Source: Nitrosomonadaceae bacterium
GTDB taxonomy: Bacteria; Pseudomonadota; Gammaproteobacteria; Burkholderiales; Usitatibacteraceae
Length of the DNA stretch: 22,207 bases
NCBI GenBank assembly: GCA_021300055.1
Contig: JAJTHU010000093.1
Span: 1 to 22,207 of the forward strand
Reading direction: 5' to 3'
The notes under the pieces were generated by a model that ran no database searches, was not told the DNA's origin, and saw only the letters and a program-made list of their open reading frames with translations. The position numbers and the translations under genes are program-made. Shown one piece after another: positions 1 through 8,147 of this stretch; the first letter of the stretch is position 1, and every line of letters begins with the position of its first letter.

Positions 1-2850
1 ATCACCTACCCAGCCGCTTGGGGCCCAGAGGGCATTGAGGCGGCCATGGCCAGCCTCTGCGCCCACGCTGAGGACGCCATCAAGTCTGGGTTCAATTTGC
101 TCATCGTGACCGATCGCCGAGTGAACGCCGAGCGCGTCGCGATTCCTGCACTACTGGCAGTGGGTGGCATTCATCAACATTTGGTGCGCAAAGGCTTGCG
201 CACCTCGACAGGCTTGGTAGTGGAGACCGGCTCTGCACGCGAAGTGCATCACTTTGCATTGCTTGGTGGCTATGGCGCAGCAGCAGTTCACCCGTACTTG
301 GCACTCGAAACGCTGCATCACCTCAAGGACTACGTCGGCGACTACGATCCTGCTGAAGCGGAAAAGAAATACATCAAGGCCGTGTCGAAGGGCCTGCTGA
401 AAGTCATGTCCAAGATGGGCATCTCGACCTATCAAAGCTACTGCGGCGCGCAGATTTTTGAAGCAGTCGGACTCTCATCCGAATTCATCAAGAAGTACTT
501 CACGGGCACGGCGAGCAATGTCGAAGGCATCGGCATTTTTGAGGTGGCCGAAGAAGCGATGCGCCTCCACCAGAAGGCCTTTGGGGATGATCCCGTACTG
601 CGCACACAACTCGACGCGGGCGGTGAGTACGCCTATCGCGTACGCGGCGAGGAGCACATGTGGACGCCGGATGCAATCGCAAAGCTGCAACACTCAACAC
701 GACAAAACTCCTACGAAACCTACAAGGAGTACGCACGCATCATCAACGACCAGACGAAGCGTCACATGACGTTGCGTGGGTTGTTTGAACTTAAGCCGGT
801 GGGTGCCCCAGTTCCTCTGGAGGAAGTTGAGCCCGCGCGTGAGATCGTCAAGCGGTTTGCCACGGGCGCGATGTCGCTCGGCTCCATCTCGACTGAGGCG
901 CATGCGACCTTGGCCATCGCGATGAATCGCATCGGCGGCAAGTCCAACACGGGCGAGGGCGGCGAAGACCCGAAACGCTTCATCCCCATCGAAAAAGATG
1001 GCGAGTCGCTCAAATCGAAGTTGGGTGATGTCGTCCTTGCACCGGTCGCGAGCAATCCGCTGAAGAAGGGCGATTCGCTCCGCTCGAAGATTAAGCAGGT
1101 TGCGTCCGCACGCTTTGGCGTGACCGCAGAGTACCTGCAATCTGCAGATCAAATTCAGATCAAGATGGCGCAAGGCGCGAAGCCAGGCGAGGGCGGTCAA
1201 CTACCAGGCCACAAAGTGTCGTCCTACATTGGTCAGTTGCGTTTTTCGACGCCAGGCGTTGAGTTGATCTCCCCGCCACCGCACCACGACATTTATTCGA
1301 TCGAAGACCTCGCGCAGCTGATTCACGATCTCAAAAACGCAAACCGCAACGCGTCCATTTCTGTGAAGCTCGTGTCTGAGGTCGGCGTCGGTACCGTCGC
1401 CGCAGGTGTTGCCAAAGCGAAGGCCGATCACGTCACGATCGCCGGACACGACGGCGGCACCGGCGCGTCGCCAGTCTCGTCGATCAAGCACGCTGGTACG
1501 CCGTGGGAATTGGGCCTTGCAGAAACCCAGCAGACGCTCGTCCTCAATCGACTTCGCGGCCGGATTGCAGTGCAAGTTGACGGACAACTCAAAACAGGGC
1601 GAGATGTCGTCGTCGGTGCGCTTCTCGGCGCGGACGAGTTTGGATTCGCTACCGCCCCTCTGGTCGTTGAGGGTTGCATCATGATGCGCAAGTGTCACCT
1701 CAATACTTGTCCGGTTGGCGTTGCAACCCAAGACGCAGAGCTGCGCAAGAAATTCACGGGACAGCCTGAGCACGTGGTGAACTACTTCTTCTTCGTCGCC
1801 GAAGAGGTGCGCGAACTCATGGCGAGCCTTGGCGTTCGCAAGTTCGATGAGCTTATCGGTCGTGCAGACTTACTCGACATGCGCCGCGGCGTGGAGCATT
1901 GGAAAGCTAAAGGATTAGACTTCTCCAAGATCTTCCATCTGCCTGCCATGCCTGCAGAAGTGTCTCGCCACCACACCGAGCATCAAGACCATGGTCTCGA
2001 TGCCGCGCTTGATAACCGACTCATTGCTGAGGCGGAACCTGCTCTGGCGCGCAAGGAGAAAGTCCTACTCTCGCATGAGATTCGAAATCTCAATCGAACC
2101 GTTGGGACGATGCTCTCTGGTGAGGTGGCGAAGCGCTATGGGCACGCTGGACTCGCAGAAGACACGATCAGCATCAAGCTCAGCGGTACTGCGGGGCAAA
2201 GCTTTGGTGCCTTCTTGGCGCGCGGGGTGACACTCGACTTAACGGGTCAAGGGAATGACTACGTCGGTAAGGGACTTTCTGGCGGGAAGATCATCGTGAA
2301 GCCAGACCCTGCATTCAAGGGCGACCCCTCAGAAAACATCATCGTTGGCAACACGGTGATGTACGGCGCGATCACGGGCGAGTCTTATTTCCGCGGCGTC
2401 GCAGGAGAACGCTTTTGCGTACGCAACTCTGGCGCCGCAGCGGTGGTTGAAGGCACCGGGGATCACGGTTGCGAGTACATGACCGGTGGCACTGTCGTTG
2501 TCCTCGGCCGCACCGGACGCAACTTTGCGGCGGGGATGTCGGGCGGCGTCGCCTACGTCCTCGATGAAGATGGTTTGTTTGGTCGTCGCTGCAACAAGGC
2601 CATGGTGCAGATCGAGCCGCTCTCCGACAAGGCCTCTGCCGACGCGCACTTGGACATGGCTGACACAGACATTCTGATGACTTTGATCGAGCGTCATGCG
2701 CGTTACACCGGTAGCGAGCGCGCCAAAACGATCATCGCCAATTGGGCGGTCTGGCTACCCAAGTTTGTCAAGGTCATGCCGACCGAGTACCGACGTGCCC
2801 TGCGCGAGCTTGCTGCGCAGCGCGATGCCAACCAAAAAGCCGCCGCCTAG
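1..2850 (+). CDS. gltB: Glutamate synthase (NADPH) large subunit, 5'-truncated by window edge
   Basis: Large subunit of NADPH-GOGAT, which makes two glutamates from glutamine and 2-oxoglutarate in the cytoplasm. The frame is open from base 1, before the first ATG at 46, so the N-terminal glutamine amidotransferase domain and part of the central domain lie outside the window; 949 codons of a protein usually about 1,500 residues long are present. In window numbering, residues 1-230 fit the rest of the central domain and about 260-640 the FMN-binding synthase domain, with the GGKSNTGEGGEDPKRF segment. A C-x5-C-x4-C cluster (Cys codons at 1675, 1693 and 1708) matches the 3Fe-4S ligands. About 700-930 forms the C-terminal GXGXG beta-helix domain. 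gltD follows 30 bp downstream, consistent with a gltBD operon. No frameshift or missing key residue is visible. Confidence 0.98.
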   Translation: MTYPAAWGPEGIEAAMASLCAHAEDAIKSGFNLLIVTDRRVNAERVAIPALLAVGGIHQHLVRKGLRTSTGLVVETGSAREVHHFALLGGYGAAAVHPYLALETLHHLKDYVGDYDPAEAEKKYIKAVSKGLLKVMSKMGISTYQSYCGAQIFEAVGLSSEFIKKYFTGTASNVEGIGIFEVAEEAMRLHQKAFGDDPVLRTQLDAGGEYAYRVRGEEHMWTPDAIAKLQHSTRQNSYETYKEYARIINDQTKRHMTLRGLFELKPVGAPVPLEEVEPAREIVKRFATGAMSLGSISTEAHATLAIAMNRIGGKSNTGEGGEDPKRFIPIEKDGESLKSKLGDVVLAPVASNPLKKGDSLRSKIKQVASARFGVTAEYLQSADQIQIKMAQGAKPGEGGQLPGHKVSSYIGQLRFSTPGVELISPPPHHDIYSIEDLAQLIHDLKNANRNASISVKLVSEVGVGTVAAGVAKAKADHVTIAGHDGGTGASPVSSIKHAGTPWELGLAETQQTLVLNRLRGRIAVQVDGQLKTGRDVVVGALLGADEFGFATAPLVVEGCIMMRKCHLNTCPVGVATQDAELRKKFTGQPEHVVNYFFFVAEEVRELMASLGVRKFDELIGRADLLDMRRGVEHWKAKGLDFSKIFHLPAMPAEVSRHHTEHQDHGLDAALDNRLIAEAEPALARKEKVLLSHEIRNLNRTVGTMLSGEVAKRYGHAGLAEDTISIKLSGTAGQSFGAFLARGVTLDLTGQGNDYVGKGLSGGKIIVKPDPAFKGDPSENIIVGNTVMYGAITGESYFRGVAGERFCVRNSGAAAVVEGTGDHGCEYMTGGTVVVLGRTGRNFAAGMSGGVAYVLDEDGLFGRRCNKAMVQIEPLSDKASADAHLDMADTDILMTLIERHARYTGSERAKTIIANWAVWLPKFVKVMPTEYRRALRELAAQRDANQKAAA

Positions 2851-2880
2851 CTTTTCACCGAATACTACTGAGCAAACCAA

Positions 2881-4320
2881 ATGGGAAAGATCACCGGTTT
2901 CATGGAACTCGAGCGCGTTGAAGAGCCAGCGCGTCCGGTCGCCGAGCGAGTAAAGAACTACAAAGAATTTGTTCTGCATCTTTCCGATGCCGACGCCAAA
3001 CAGCAAGGTGCGCGCTGTATGGATTGCGGAATTCCGTTTTGCCAGTCGGGTTGCCCAGTCAATAACATCATCCCAGACTTCAACGACTTGGTGTTTCGGC
3101 AAAACTGGCACGAGGCAATCAACACACTGCACTCGACCAACAACTTCCCTGAGTTCACGGGACGCGTTTGCCCAGCACCGTGCGAGGCGGCTTGCACGCT
3201 AAACATTAACGATGCGCCAGTCGGCATCAAATCGATCGAGCACGCGATCATCGACAAAGCGTGGGAGATGGGTTGGGTTAAGCCGCTGCCGCCCAAATCA
3301 CGCACGGGTAAGCGCGTCGCAATCGTCGGCTCTGGTCCGGCTGGTCTCGCCGCTGCACAGCAGCTCGCGCGCGTTGGCCACGACGTGGTGGTGTTCGAGA
3401 AAAGCGACCGCATCGGCGGTTTGCTGCGCTATGGCATCCCCGACTTCAAGATGGAGAAGTCGCACATCGATCGGCGCGTCGAGCAGATGCAAGCAGAGGG
3501 TGTGCGGTTTCGATGTGGTCAGAACATCGGTGTTGATACGCCGGCCGAGGTGTTGACCGCAGACTTCGACGCCGTGATCCTCGCTGGTGGTGCTGAGTGG
3601 CCAAGGGATTTACCAGTACCCGGGCGCGAGTTGAGCGGAGTGCATTTCGCAATGGATTTTCTGCCGCAGCAAAACCGTGTCGTTGCAGGCGATAAGGTCG
3701 GCAGCCAAATCCTCGCGACCGGCAAGCATGTGGTGGTCATCGGTGGCGGCGATACCGGTAGCGATTGCGTCGGCACGTCGATCCGTCAGGGTGCGGCCTC
3801 GGTCACGCAGTTTGAGCTTTTGCCAATGCCGCCTGAGCAAGAGAACAAGCCGCTGGTGTGGCCGTATTGGCCCGTGAAATTGCGCACCTCGTCTTCGCAC
3901 GAAGAGGGCTGTTCGCGTGATTGGTCTGTCGCGACCAAGCGCTTTGGGGGCAGCAACGGCCAGGTGCAAAAGTTGGTCGCTTCGCGTGTCGAGTGGAAAG
4001 ACGGCAAGATGGCGGAAGTTCCCGGTTCCGAGTTCGAGCTGCGAGCCGACCTCGTGCTCCTCGCCATGGGTTTCATGGGCCCGACGCAATCAGGGCTGCT
4101 GGAGCAATTTGCGGCGCTCGGCGTCGAGCGCGACCAACGCAAAAACGTCAAGGCCACTACGGAAGGCCAGATGGCTTACCAGACCACCCATGCGAAAGTC
4201 TTCGCGGCAGGCGACATGCGGCGTGGGCAATCGTTAGTGGTCTGGGCTATCCGAGAAGGACGCCAATGTGCGCGCTCGGTCGACGAATTCCTGATGGGTC
4301 GTTCCGATTTGCCCAGATAG
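2881..4320 (+). CDS. gltD: Glutamate synthase (NADPH) small subunit
   Basis: Small (beta) subunit of glutamate synthase; it passes electrons from NADPH through FAD and iron-sulfur clusters to GltB. At 479 residues it has the family length (about 470-490). The N-terminal ferredoxin-like part shows Cys46, Cys49, Cys54 and Cys58, then Cys97, Cys101 and Cys105, the usual 4Fe-4S ligand groups. A dinucleotide-binding GSGPAG motif near residues 150-155 binds FAD, and IGGGDTGSD near residue 287 fits the NADPH site. The C-terminal AAGDMRRGQSLVVWAI segment is typical. The ATG lies 30 bp after the gltB stop without a clear Shine-Dalgarno sequence, so co-transcription with gltB is likely. Confidence 0.98.
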   Translation: MGKITGFMELERVEEPARPVAERVKNYKEFVLHLSDADAKQQGARCMDCGIPFCQSGCPVNNIIPDFNDLVFRQNWHEAINTLHSTNNFPEFTGRVCPAPCEAACTLNINDAPVGIKSIEHAIIDKAWEMGWVKPLPPKSRTGKRVAIVGSGPAGLAAAQQLARVGHDVVVFEKSDRIGGLLRYGIPDFKMEKSHIDRRVEQMQAEGVRFRCGQNIGVDTPAEVLTADFDAVILAGGAEWPRDLPVPGRELSGVHFAMDFLPQQNRVVAGDKVGSQILATGKHVVVIGGGDTGSDCVGTSIRQGAASVTQFELLPMPPEQENKPLVWPYWPVKLRTSSSHEEGCSRDWSVATKRFGGSNGQVQKLVASRVEWKDGKMAEVPGSEFELRADLVLLAMGFMGPTQSGLLEQFAALGVERDQRKNVKATTEGQMAYQTTHAKVFAAGDMRRGQSLVVWAIREGRQCARSVDEFLMGRSDLPR

Positions 4321-4363
4321 GGTGCGCACCGACCATTGGGGGCATGCGCAAGCGTGCACGATG

Positions 4364-4391
4364 TGGACGTAGCAGCGTGGGGTGCCATAAT
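4364..4391 (+). promoter_or_regulatory. Candidate sigma70 promoter of hemE
   Basis: TGGACG at 4364-4369 matches 4 of 6 positions of the -35 consensus and CATAAT at 4386-4391 matches 5 of 6 of the -10 consensus, with a 16-bp spacer. The predicted start near 4398 gives a leader of about 27 nt before the hemE ATG at 4425. It sits in the 104-bp gltD-hemE gap, which shows no terminator. Found by eye only. Confidence 0.4.
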
Positions 4392-4424
4392 TCCGAGGTC
4401 ACCTTCACGAAAGCGCCGCAAGCA

Positions 4425-5489
4425 ATGGCTCCTCTTCAGAACGATGTATTCCTCCGTGCGTTGCTGCGCCAACCAACGCCCTACACGCCCATTTGGATCA
4501 TGCGCCAAGCGGGGCGTTATCTTCCAGAGTACAACGCCACGCGCAAGCGCGCCGGAAGTTTCTTGGGTCTCGCGAAGAACCCGGGTTATTGCACTGAAGT
4601 GACACTGCAACCGCTCGATCGATTTCCACTCGATGCGGCCATTTTGTTTTCAGACATCCTCACAATTCCCGACGCGATGGGGCTAGGACTCTACTTCGCG
4701 GAAGGAGAGGGCCCAAAGTTCGAGCGACCATTGCGCCACGAGGATGAGGTTGCGAGGTTGCCAGTCGCTGACATGGGCTCGTTGCAGTACGTATTTGATG
4801 CTGTGACGCAGATCCGCACCGCACTAAATGGGCGCGTGCCACTGATCGGTTTTTCGGGTAGTCCGTTCACACTGGCGTGCTACATGATTGAGGGCGGCGG
4901 CTCGGACGATTTTCGCCTGACGAAGTCGATGATGTTTCGACGTCCCGATCTGTTGCACAGCATCTTGCGCAAAAACACACAAAGTGTCATCGCCTACCTC
5001 AACACCCAAATCGATGCCGGGGCGCAAGCGGTCATGCTCTTCGATACGTGGGGCGGTATGCTCTCGCACACGGCTTATCAGGAGTTCTCGCTCGCTTACG
5101 CACAGCAAGTCATGGCGGGGATCAAGCGAGAGCACGAGGGTCGTATCGTTCCCAGAGTTTTCTTTACCAAGGGCGGAGGCTTGTGGTTAGAAAGCATGGC
5201 CACGTGCGGTGCCGATGCGCTTGGGCTGGACTGGACAATTGACCTTGCCAATGCGAAGCGTCGAGTAGGAGCGCAAGTCGCACTGCAGGGCAATCTTGAT
5301 CCGGCCACGTTATTTGCGTCGCCCGAAATGATTCAGCAAGAGGCTCGACGCGTTTTGCGTGAGTTCGCGTACGACGGCAGCGCCGACGGGCACGTCTTCA
5401 ACTTGGGGCATGGCATCTCGCAGTTTACGGACCCCGCCAACGTCGCCGCGCTAGTCAGCGCTGTACACGAGGCGAGCCGCCGAAAGTAG
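4425..5489 (+). CDS. hemE: Uroporphyrinogen decarboxylase
   Basis: Decarboxylates the four acetate side chains of uroporphyrinogen III to give coproporphyrinogen III in heme synthesis; a cytoplasmic homodimer. The reading frame stays open far upstream, but the ATG at 4425 gives 354 residues, the usual length, and the N-terminus expected for the family. The signature PIWIMRQAGRYLPEY lies at residues 22-36 and includes conserved Arg27 and Arg31. Further family segments are GFSGSPFTLACYMIEGG, DTWGG and LQGNLDP. The upstream extension is the shadow of gltD in another frame. The gene is followed by the DnaA-box-bearing gap and priA. No clear Shine-Dalgarno sequence precedes the start. Confidence 0.97.
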   Translation: MAPLQNDVFLRALLRQPTPYTPIWIMRQAGRYLPEYNATRKRAGSFLGLAKNPGYCTEVTLQPLDRFPLDAAILFSDILTIPDAMGLGLYFAEGEGPKFERPLRHEDEVARLPVADMGSLQYVFDAVTQIRTALNGRVPLIGFSGSPFTLACYMIEGGGSDDFRLTKSMMFRRPDLLHSILRKNTQSVIAYLNTQIDAGAQAVMLFDTWGGMLSHTAYQEFSLAYAQQVMAGIKREHEGRIVPRVFFTKGGGLWLESMATCGADALGLDWTIDLANAKRRVGAQVALQGNLDPATLFASPEMIQQEARRVLREFAYDGSADGHVFNLGHGISQFTDPANVAALVSAVHEASRRK

Positions 5490-5569
5490 CGATTTCGGGC
5501 TGGTTCCTGCGGTTGCGAGCCAGCTTGTCAAGCAGAAAATTTTTTGCGAAGTCCGCTTTAGGGGCTTGA

Positions 5570-5578
5570 TTATTCACA
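5570..5578 (+). promoter_or_regulatory. DnaA box, consensus TTATNCACA
   Basis: TTATTCACA matches the degenerate DnaA-box consensus exactly. It lies 81 bp after the hemE stop and upstream of the A/T-rich tract. Confidence 0.55.
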
Positions 5579-5733
5579 GCCATCCTGTTCTCGCAACTTC
5601 CGTTAAGTTGCTCTGACGACGCTTGATGAATACTCTACAACTGCCTGATTTATATAAATTTAATGAATTCTCGCATTGGCGCCGAGCCGCGCTACGGCGC
5701 AACATTGCTCTGAGTTTGCTTGAGAAATCCGGA

Positions 5734-5742
5734 GTATTCACA
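5734..5742 (+). promoter_or_regulatory. DnaA-box-like 9-mer, one mismatch
   Basis: GTATTCACA differs from TTATNCACA only at the first base. It sits 3 bp before the perfect box at 5746 in the same orientation, so DnaA could bind the pair cooperatively. Confidence 0.45.
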
Positions 5743-5745
5743 AAG

Positions 5746-5754
5746 TTATCCACA
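5746..5754 (+). promoter_or_regulatory. Perfect DnaA box TTATCCACA
   Basis: Exact match to the high-affinity DnaA box, 50 bp upstream of the priA ATG. A chance match of this strength inside a short non-coding gap is unlikely but possible. Confidence 0.65.
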
Positions 5755-5801
5755 GCCCGCGCGGGGCGTCTACCCGCGAATGACGTAGAGAATCTGAGCG
5801 C

Positions 5802-8015
5802 GTGATGCTAAGGATTGCACGCGTGGGGCTGGATGTGCCCCTGTTCCAAACTTTCGACTTTCTAGTTCCGACGTCGCTAGATCTTTCAGTGGGCCAATTG
5901 GTTCGCGTACCGTTCGGCAGGCGCGCGGGACACACGGAGTTAGGCGTCGTTCTAGAACTCGACTCGAAGAGCGACTTCGCCCCAGAAAGACTAAAGCCTA
6001 TCGACAGCGCCGTCGAAGGCGTGGCGACGCTAGACCCGTCGCTGCTCGAACTGTTCGGATTCTGTTCGCGGTACTACCAAGCGCCGCTGGGCCAAGTGAT
6101 TACGGCTACATTGCCGCCTGCGCTTCGTGCGCATATGCGTGCCGAAGCATCCGCCAAGCGCAAGGCAATCCACGCGGCCTACGAAATAACCGACACAGGA
6201 CGTGTCGCCTTACTCACTTTACCGAAACGCGCGACCGCGATGCGCCTGCTTCTCGATGCGCTCGGCGGACAACCCCATACGATCGGTGCGCTGCGCACCA
6301 TCCACGCTCGCGCAGGCGCGCTGTTGCGCCAAGCGATCCAACATGGATGGGCGAGGCAAAGCACCGCCCAGGCGACCTCGACGGTTGCCACTATTGGCGA
6401 GGTGCCTGAGTTAACGGCGGACCAAAAGCGCGCACTCGATGCGATCAACCAACCCGGCAATCAACCACGAGCGCATTTGCTGCAAGGCATTACGGGTAGC
6501 GGCAAGACCGAGATTTATTTGCGCCTGATTGCCAACGCGCTAAGCCGCAACCAGCAATCGTTACTTCTGGTCCCTGAAATCAATCTTACCCCTGCATTGC
6601 TCACCCAAGTCACGCATCGATTTCCTAGCGCTCGACTTGCGATCGCACATAGCGGCATGGCCGCAAACGAACGGCTTGCCGATTGGCTAGACGCACAGAG
6701 TGGTGAAGCGCAAATCGTGATCGGCACACGACTTGCGGTTTTCACGCCGATGCCCTCACTCGGGCTAATTGTGATCGACGAGGAACACGACCCCTCGTTC
6801 AAGCAGCAAGAGGGAACGCGCTACTCCGCCCGCGATCTCGCACTCGTTCGGGCGAGCAACGCGAAGATTCCGATCGTGCTGGGCTCAGCAACGCCATCCA
6901 TAGAATCTCTTGAGAATGCAGCGCGAGGACGGCTGAACCTCATCAAGATGAGCTCACGCGCTGTGCGTTCTGCGCGACTCCCAATTGTCGAGTTTGTGAA
7001 CCTCAACGCCGAGAAGGCGAGAGACGGTCTGACCGACAGCCTACGCCGCGCCATTGAGCAAACACTCGCACGTGGCGAGCAAGCGATGGTGTTCATCAAC
7101 CGGCGTGGCTATGCGCCGGCGCTGCATTGCCCTAGTTGTGGGTGGATGCCCGAGTGCACGCGATGTAGTGCACGGATGGTGTTTTATCGCGCCTCACAGC
7201 GATTGAAATGCCACCACTGCGGCGCTGATTCGCGCGCGCCAAACGTTTGCCAGAAGTGTGGGCATGCGGAGCTCCACGCGGCTGGTCAAGGGAGCGAGCG
7301 TATCGAGGACGCGGTGATTGCGGCATTTCCGAACGCACGCGTCGCACGCATTGACCGCGACTCAACTCGAAGGCGAGGCGAAGCAGAGCGGCTTTTGCTT
7401 GCGGCGGAGCAAGGCGAGCTCGACATCCTCGTGGGTACGCAGATGCTCGCAAAGGGACACGACTTTCCAAAGCTGACCCTGGTTGGCGTGATCAACGCAG
7501 ACAGCGCGGTATTTGCCGCCGATTTTCGCGCTGCAGAGCGAATGGCGCAGCAACTCATGCAGGTTTCGGGGCGCGCCGGGCGCGCAGACCGACCCGGTCG
7601 GGTTCTCATCCAGACGAGGTTCGCCGAGCACCCTGTCTTCCAAGCGGTTTCGCATCACGACTATGACGCCTTCGTTGCCGTCGCCTTGCGCGAAAGACAA
7701 TTGATGCACCTACCACCGTTTTCGTACCTCGCTCTGCTGCGGGCTGAGGCCAAGAGCAAAGAAGCCGTCAGCGCGTTTCTGGCGCAGGCACAGTCTCTCG
7801 CCAAACAATACGCCGCGCCTCTCGACGTAAAGGTATGGGAGCCGGTCGCCGCTACCTTAGAGCGCAAGGCCGGTTTTACCAGACTGCAGATGATGGTTCA
7901 GGCCGCCGACCGCAAGCAAATGCAGCGCTTTCTGGTGGATTGGTTATCTGACGTTCGAGAGCAAAAGTTCTCCCAAGTGCGCTGGCATATCGACGTGGAT
8001 CCGATTGAGGTCTGA
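5802..8015 (+). CDS. priA: Primosomal protein N', replication-restart helicase
   Basis: 3'-to-5' DNA helicase that recognises stalled forks and reloads the replisome. The 737 residues are normal for PriA. The N-terminal 3'-end-binding and winged-helix parts precede the helicase core: Walker A GITGSGKTE near residues 229-237, Walker B DEEHD near 326-330, and LGSATPS after it. Eight cysteines in four CxxC pairs at about 443-485 (CPSC, CTRC, CHHC, CQKC) form the two-zinc module. GTQMLAKGHDFP and QVSGRAGRA are the C-terminal helicase motifs. The start is either GTG 5802 or ATG 5805; the ATG is the more conventional choice. The upstream gap carries DnaA boxes. Confidence 0.97.
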   Translation: MMLRIARVGLDVPLFQTFDFLVPTSLDLSVGQLVRVPFGRRAGHTELGVVLELDSKSDFAPERLKPIDSAVEGVATLDPSLLELFGFCSRYYQAPLGQVITATLPPALRAHMRAEASAKRKAIHAAYEITDTGRVALLTLPKRATAMRLLLDALGGQPHTIGALRTIHARAGALLRQAIQHGWARQSTAQATSTVATIGEVPELTADQKRALDAINQPGNQPRAHLLQGITGSGKTEIYLRLIANALSRNQQSLLLVPEINLTPALLTQVTHRFPSARLAIAHSGMAANERLADWLDAQSGEAQIVIGTRLAVFTPMPSLGLIVIDEEHDPSFKQQEGTRYSARDLALVRASNAKIPIVLGSATPSIESLENAARGRLNLIKMSSRAVRSARLPIVEFVNLNAEKARDGLTDSLRRAIEQTLARGEQAMVFINRRGYAPALHCPSCGWMPECTRCSARMVFYRASQRLKCHHCGADSRAPNVCQKCGHAELHAAGQGSERIEDAVIAAFPNARVARIDRDSTRRRGEAERLLLAAEQGELDILVGTQMLAKGHDFPKLTLVGVINADSAVFAADFRAAERMAQQLMQVSGRAGRADRPGRVLIQTRFAEHPVFQAVSHHDYDAFVAVALRERQLMHLPPFSYLALLRAEAKSKEAVSAFLAQAQSLAKQYAAPLDVKVWEPVAATLERKAGFTRLQMMVQAADRKQMQRFLVDWLSDVREQKFSQVRWHIDVDPIEV

Positions 8016-8076
8016 CGCATCCTCAAAGATCTACGGCCACGATAGCGGAAGGATGGGGCGCGAATGCCCTCGTCGC

Positions 8077-8082
8077 TATAAT
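8077..8082 (+). promoter_or_regulatory. -10 element of argS promoter (TATAAT)
   Basis: A perfect TATAAT lies in the priA-argS gap. The expected -35 position, about 8054-8059, is a poor match. Transcription would start near 8089 and leave about 59 nt before the chosen argS ATG. No terminator after priA is seen, so read-through from priA is also possible. Confidence 0.5.
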
Positions 8083-8147
8083 GTTGGGCTAATCAATTGC
8101 ACCTTGCGTACGCATTACGCGTCGACCACTTGGCTATACACTCCGCA

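Larger units (their letters stand above)
5490..5801. other. Gene-free hemE-priA gap with DnaA-box cluster and A/T-rich tract
   Basis: This is the only gap over 300 bp in the window. It holds three 9-mers resembling the DnaA-box consensus TTATNCACA, all on the + strand: 5570-5578 (TTATTCACA), 5734-5742 (GTATTCACA, one mismatch) and 5746-5754 (TTATCCACA, perfect). Between them is a 17-bp pure A/T run at 5648-5664 that includes the palindrome TTTATATAAA. A near-palindrome of A and T tracts lies at 5532-5547. Boxes plus an A/T-rich tract is the layout of an origin, but also of a DnaA-regulated promoter or a DnaA-titration site. A weak stem at 5499-5506/5517-5524 without a T-tract is not a convincing hemE terminator. 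Confidence 0.5.

Noticed and set aside
1201..1773. 190-codon open frame on the - strand inside gltB, and similar long antisense frames elsewhere
   Set aside because: Shadow of the FMN domain of gltB in another frame; the peptide has no recognisable domain and the + strand frame is clearly coding.
4321..4360. Palindrome GGTGCGCACC and a small GCATGC/GCGTGC stem after gltD, considered as a terminator
   Set aside because: Stems are short, one pair is a wobble, and no T-tract follows.
3921..4424. Long upstream extension of the hemE reading frame through the gltD end
   Set aside because: The translated extension is low-quality shadow sequence of gltD, while the ATG at 4425 gives the family N-terminus and length.
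5626..5805. A 59-codon open frame ending in TGA that overlaps the priA ATG (TGATG), as if coupled to priA
   Set aside because: It contains the A/T-rich tract and two of the DnaA-box 9-mers, has no Shine-Dalgarno sequence and resembles no family I know. More likely a chance frame in a regulatory gap.
8097..8147. TTG start adding 17 residues to ArgS
   Set aside because: It would lie only about 8 nt from the predicted transcription start, and the extra residues do not look like the ArgS N-terminus.
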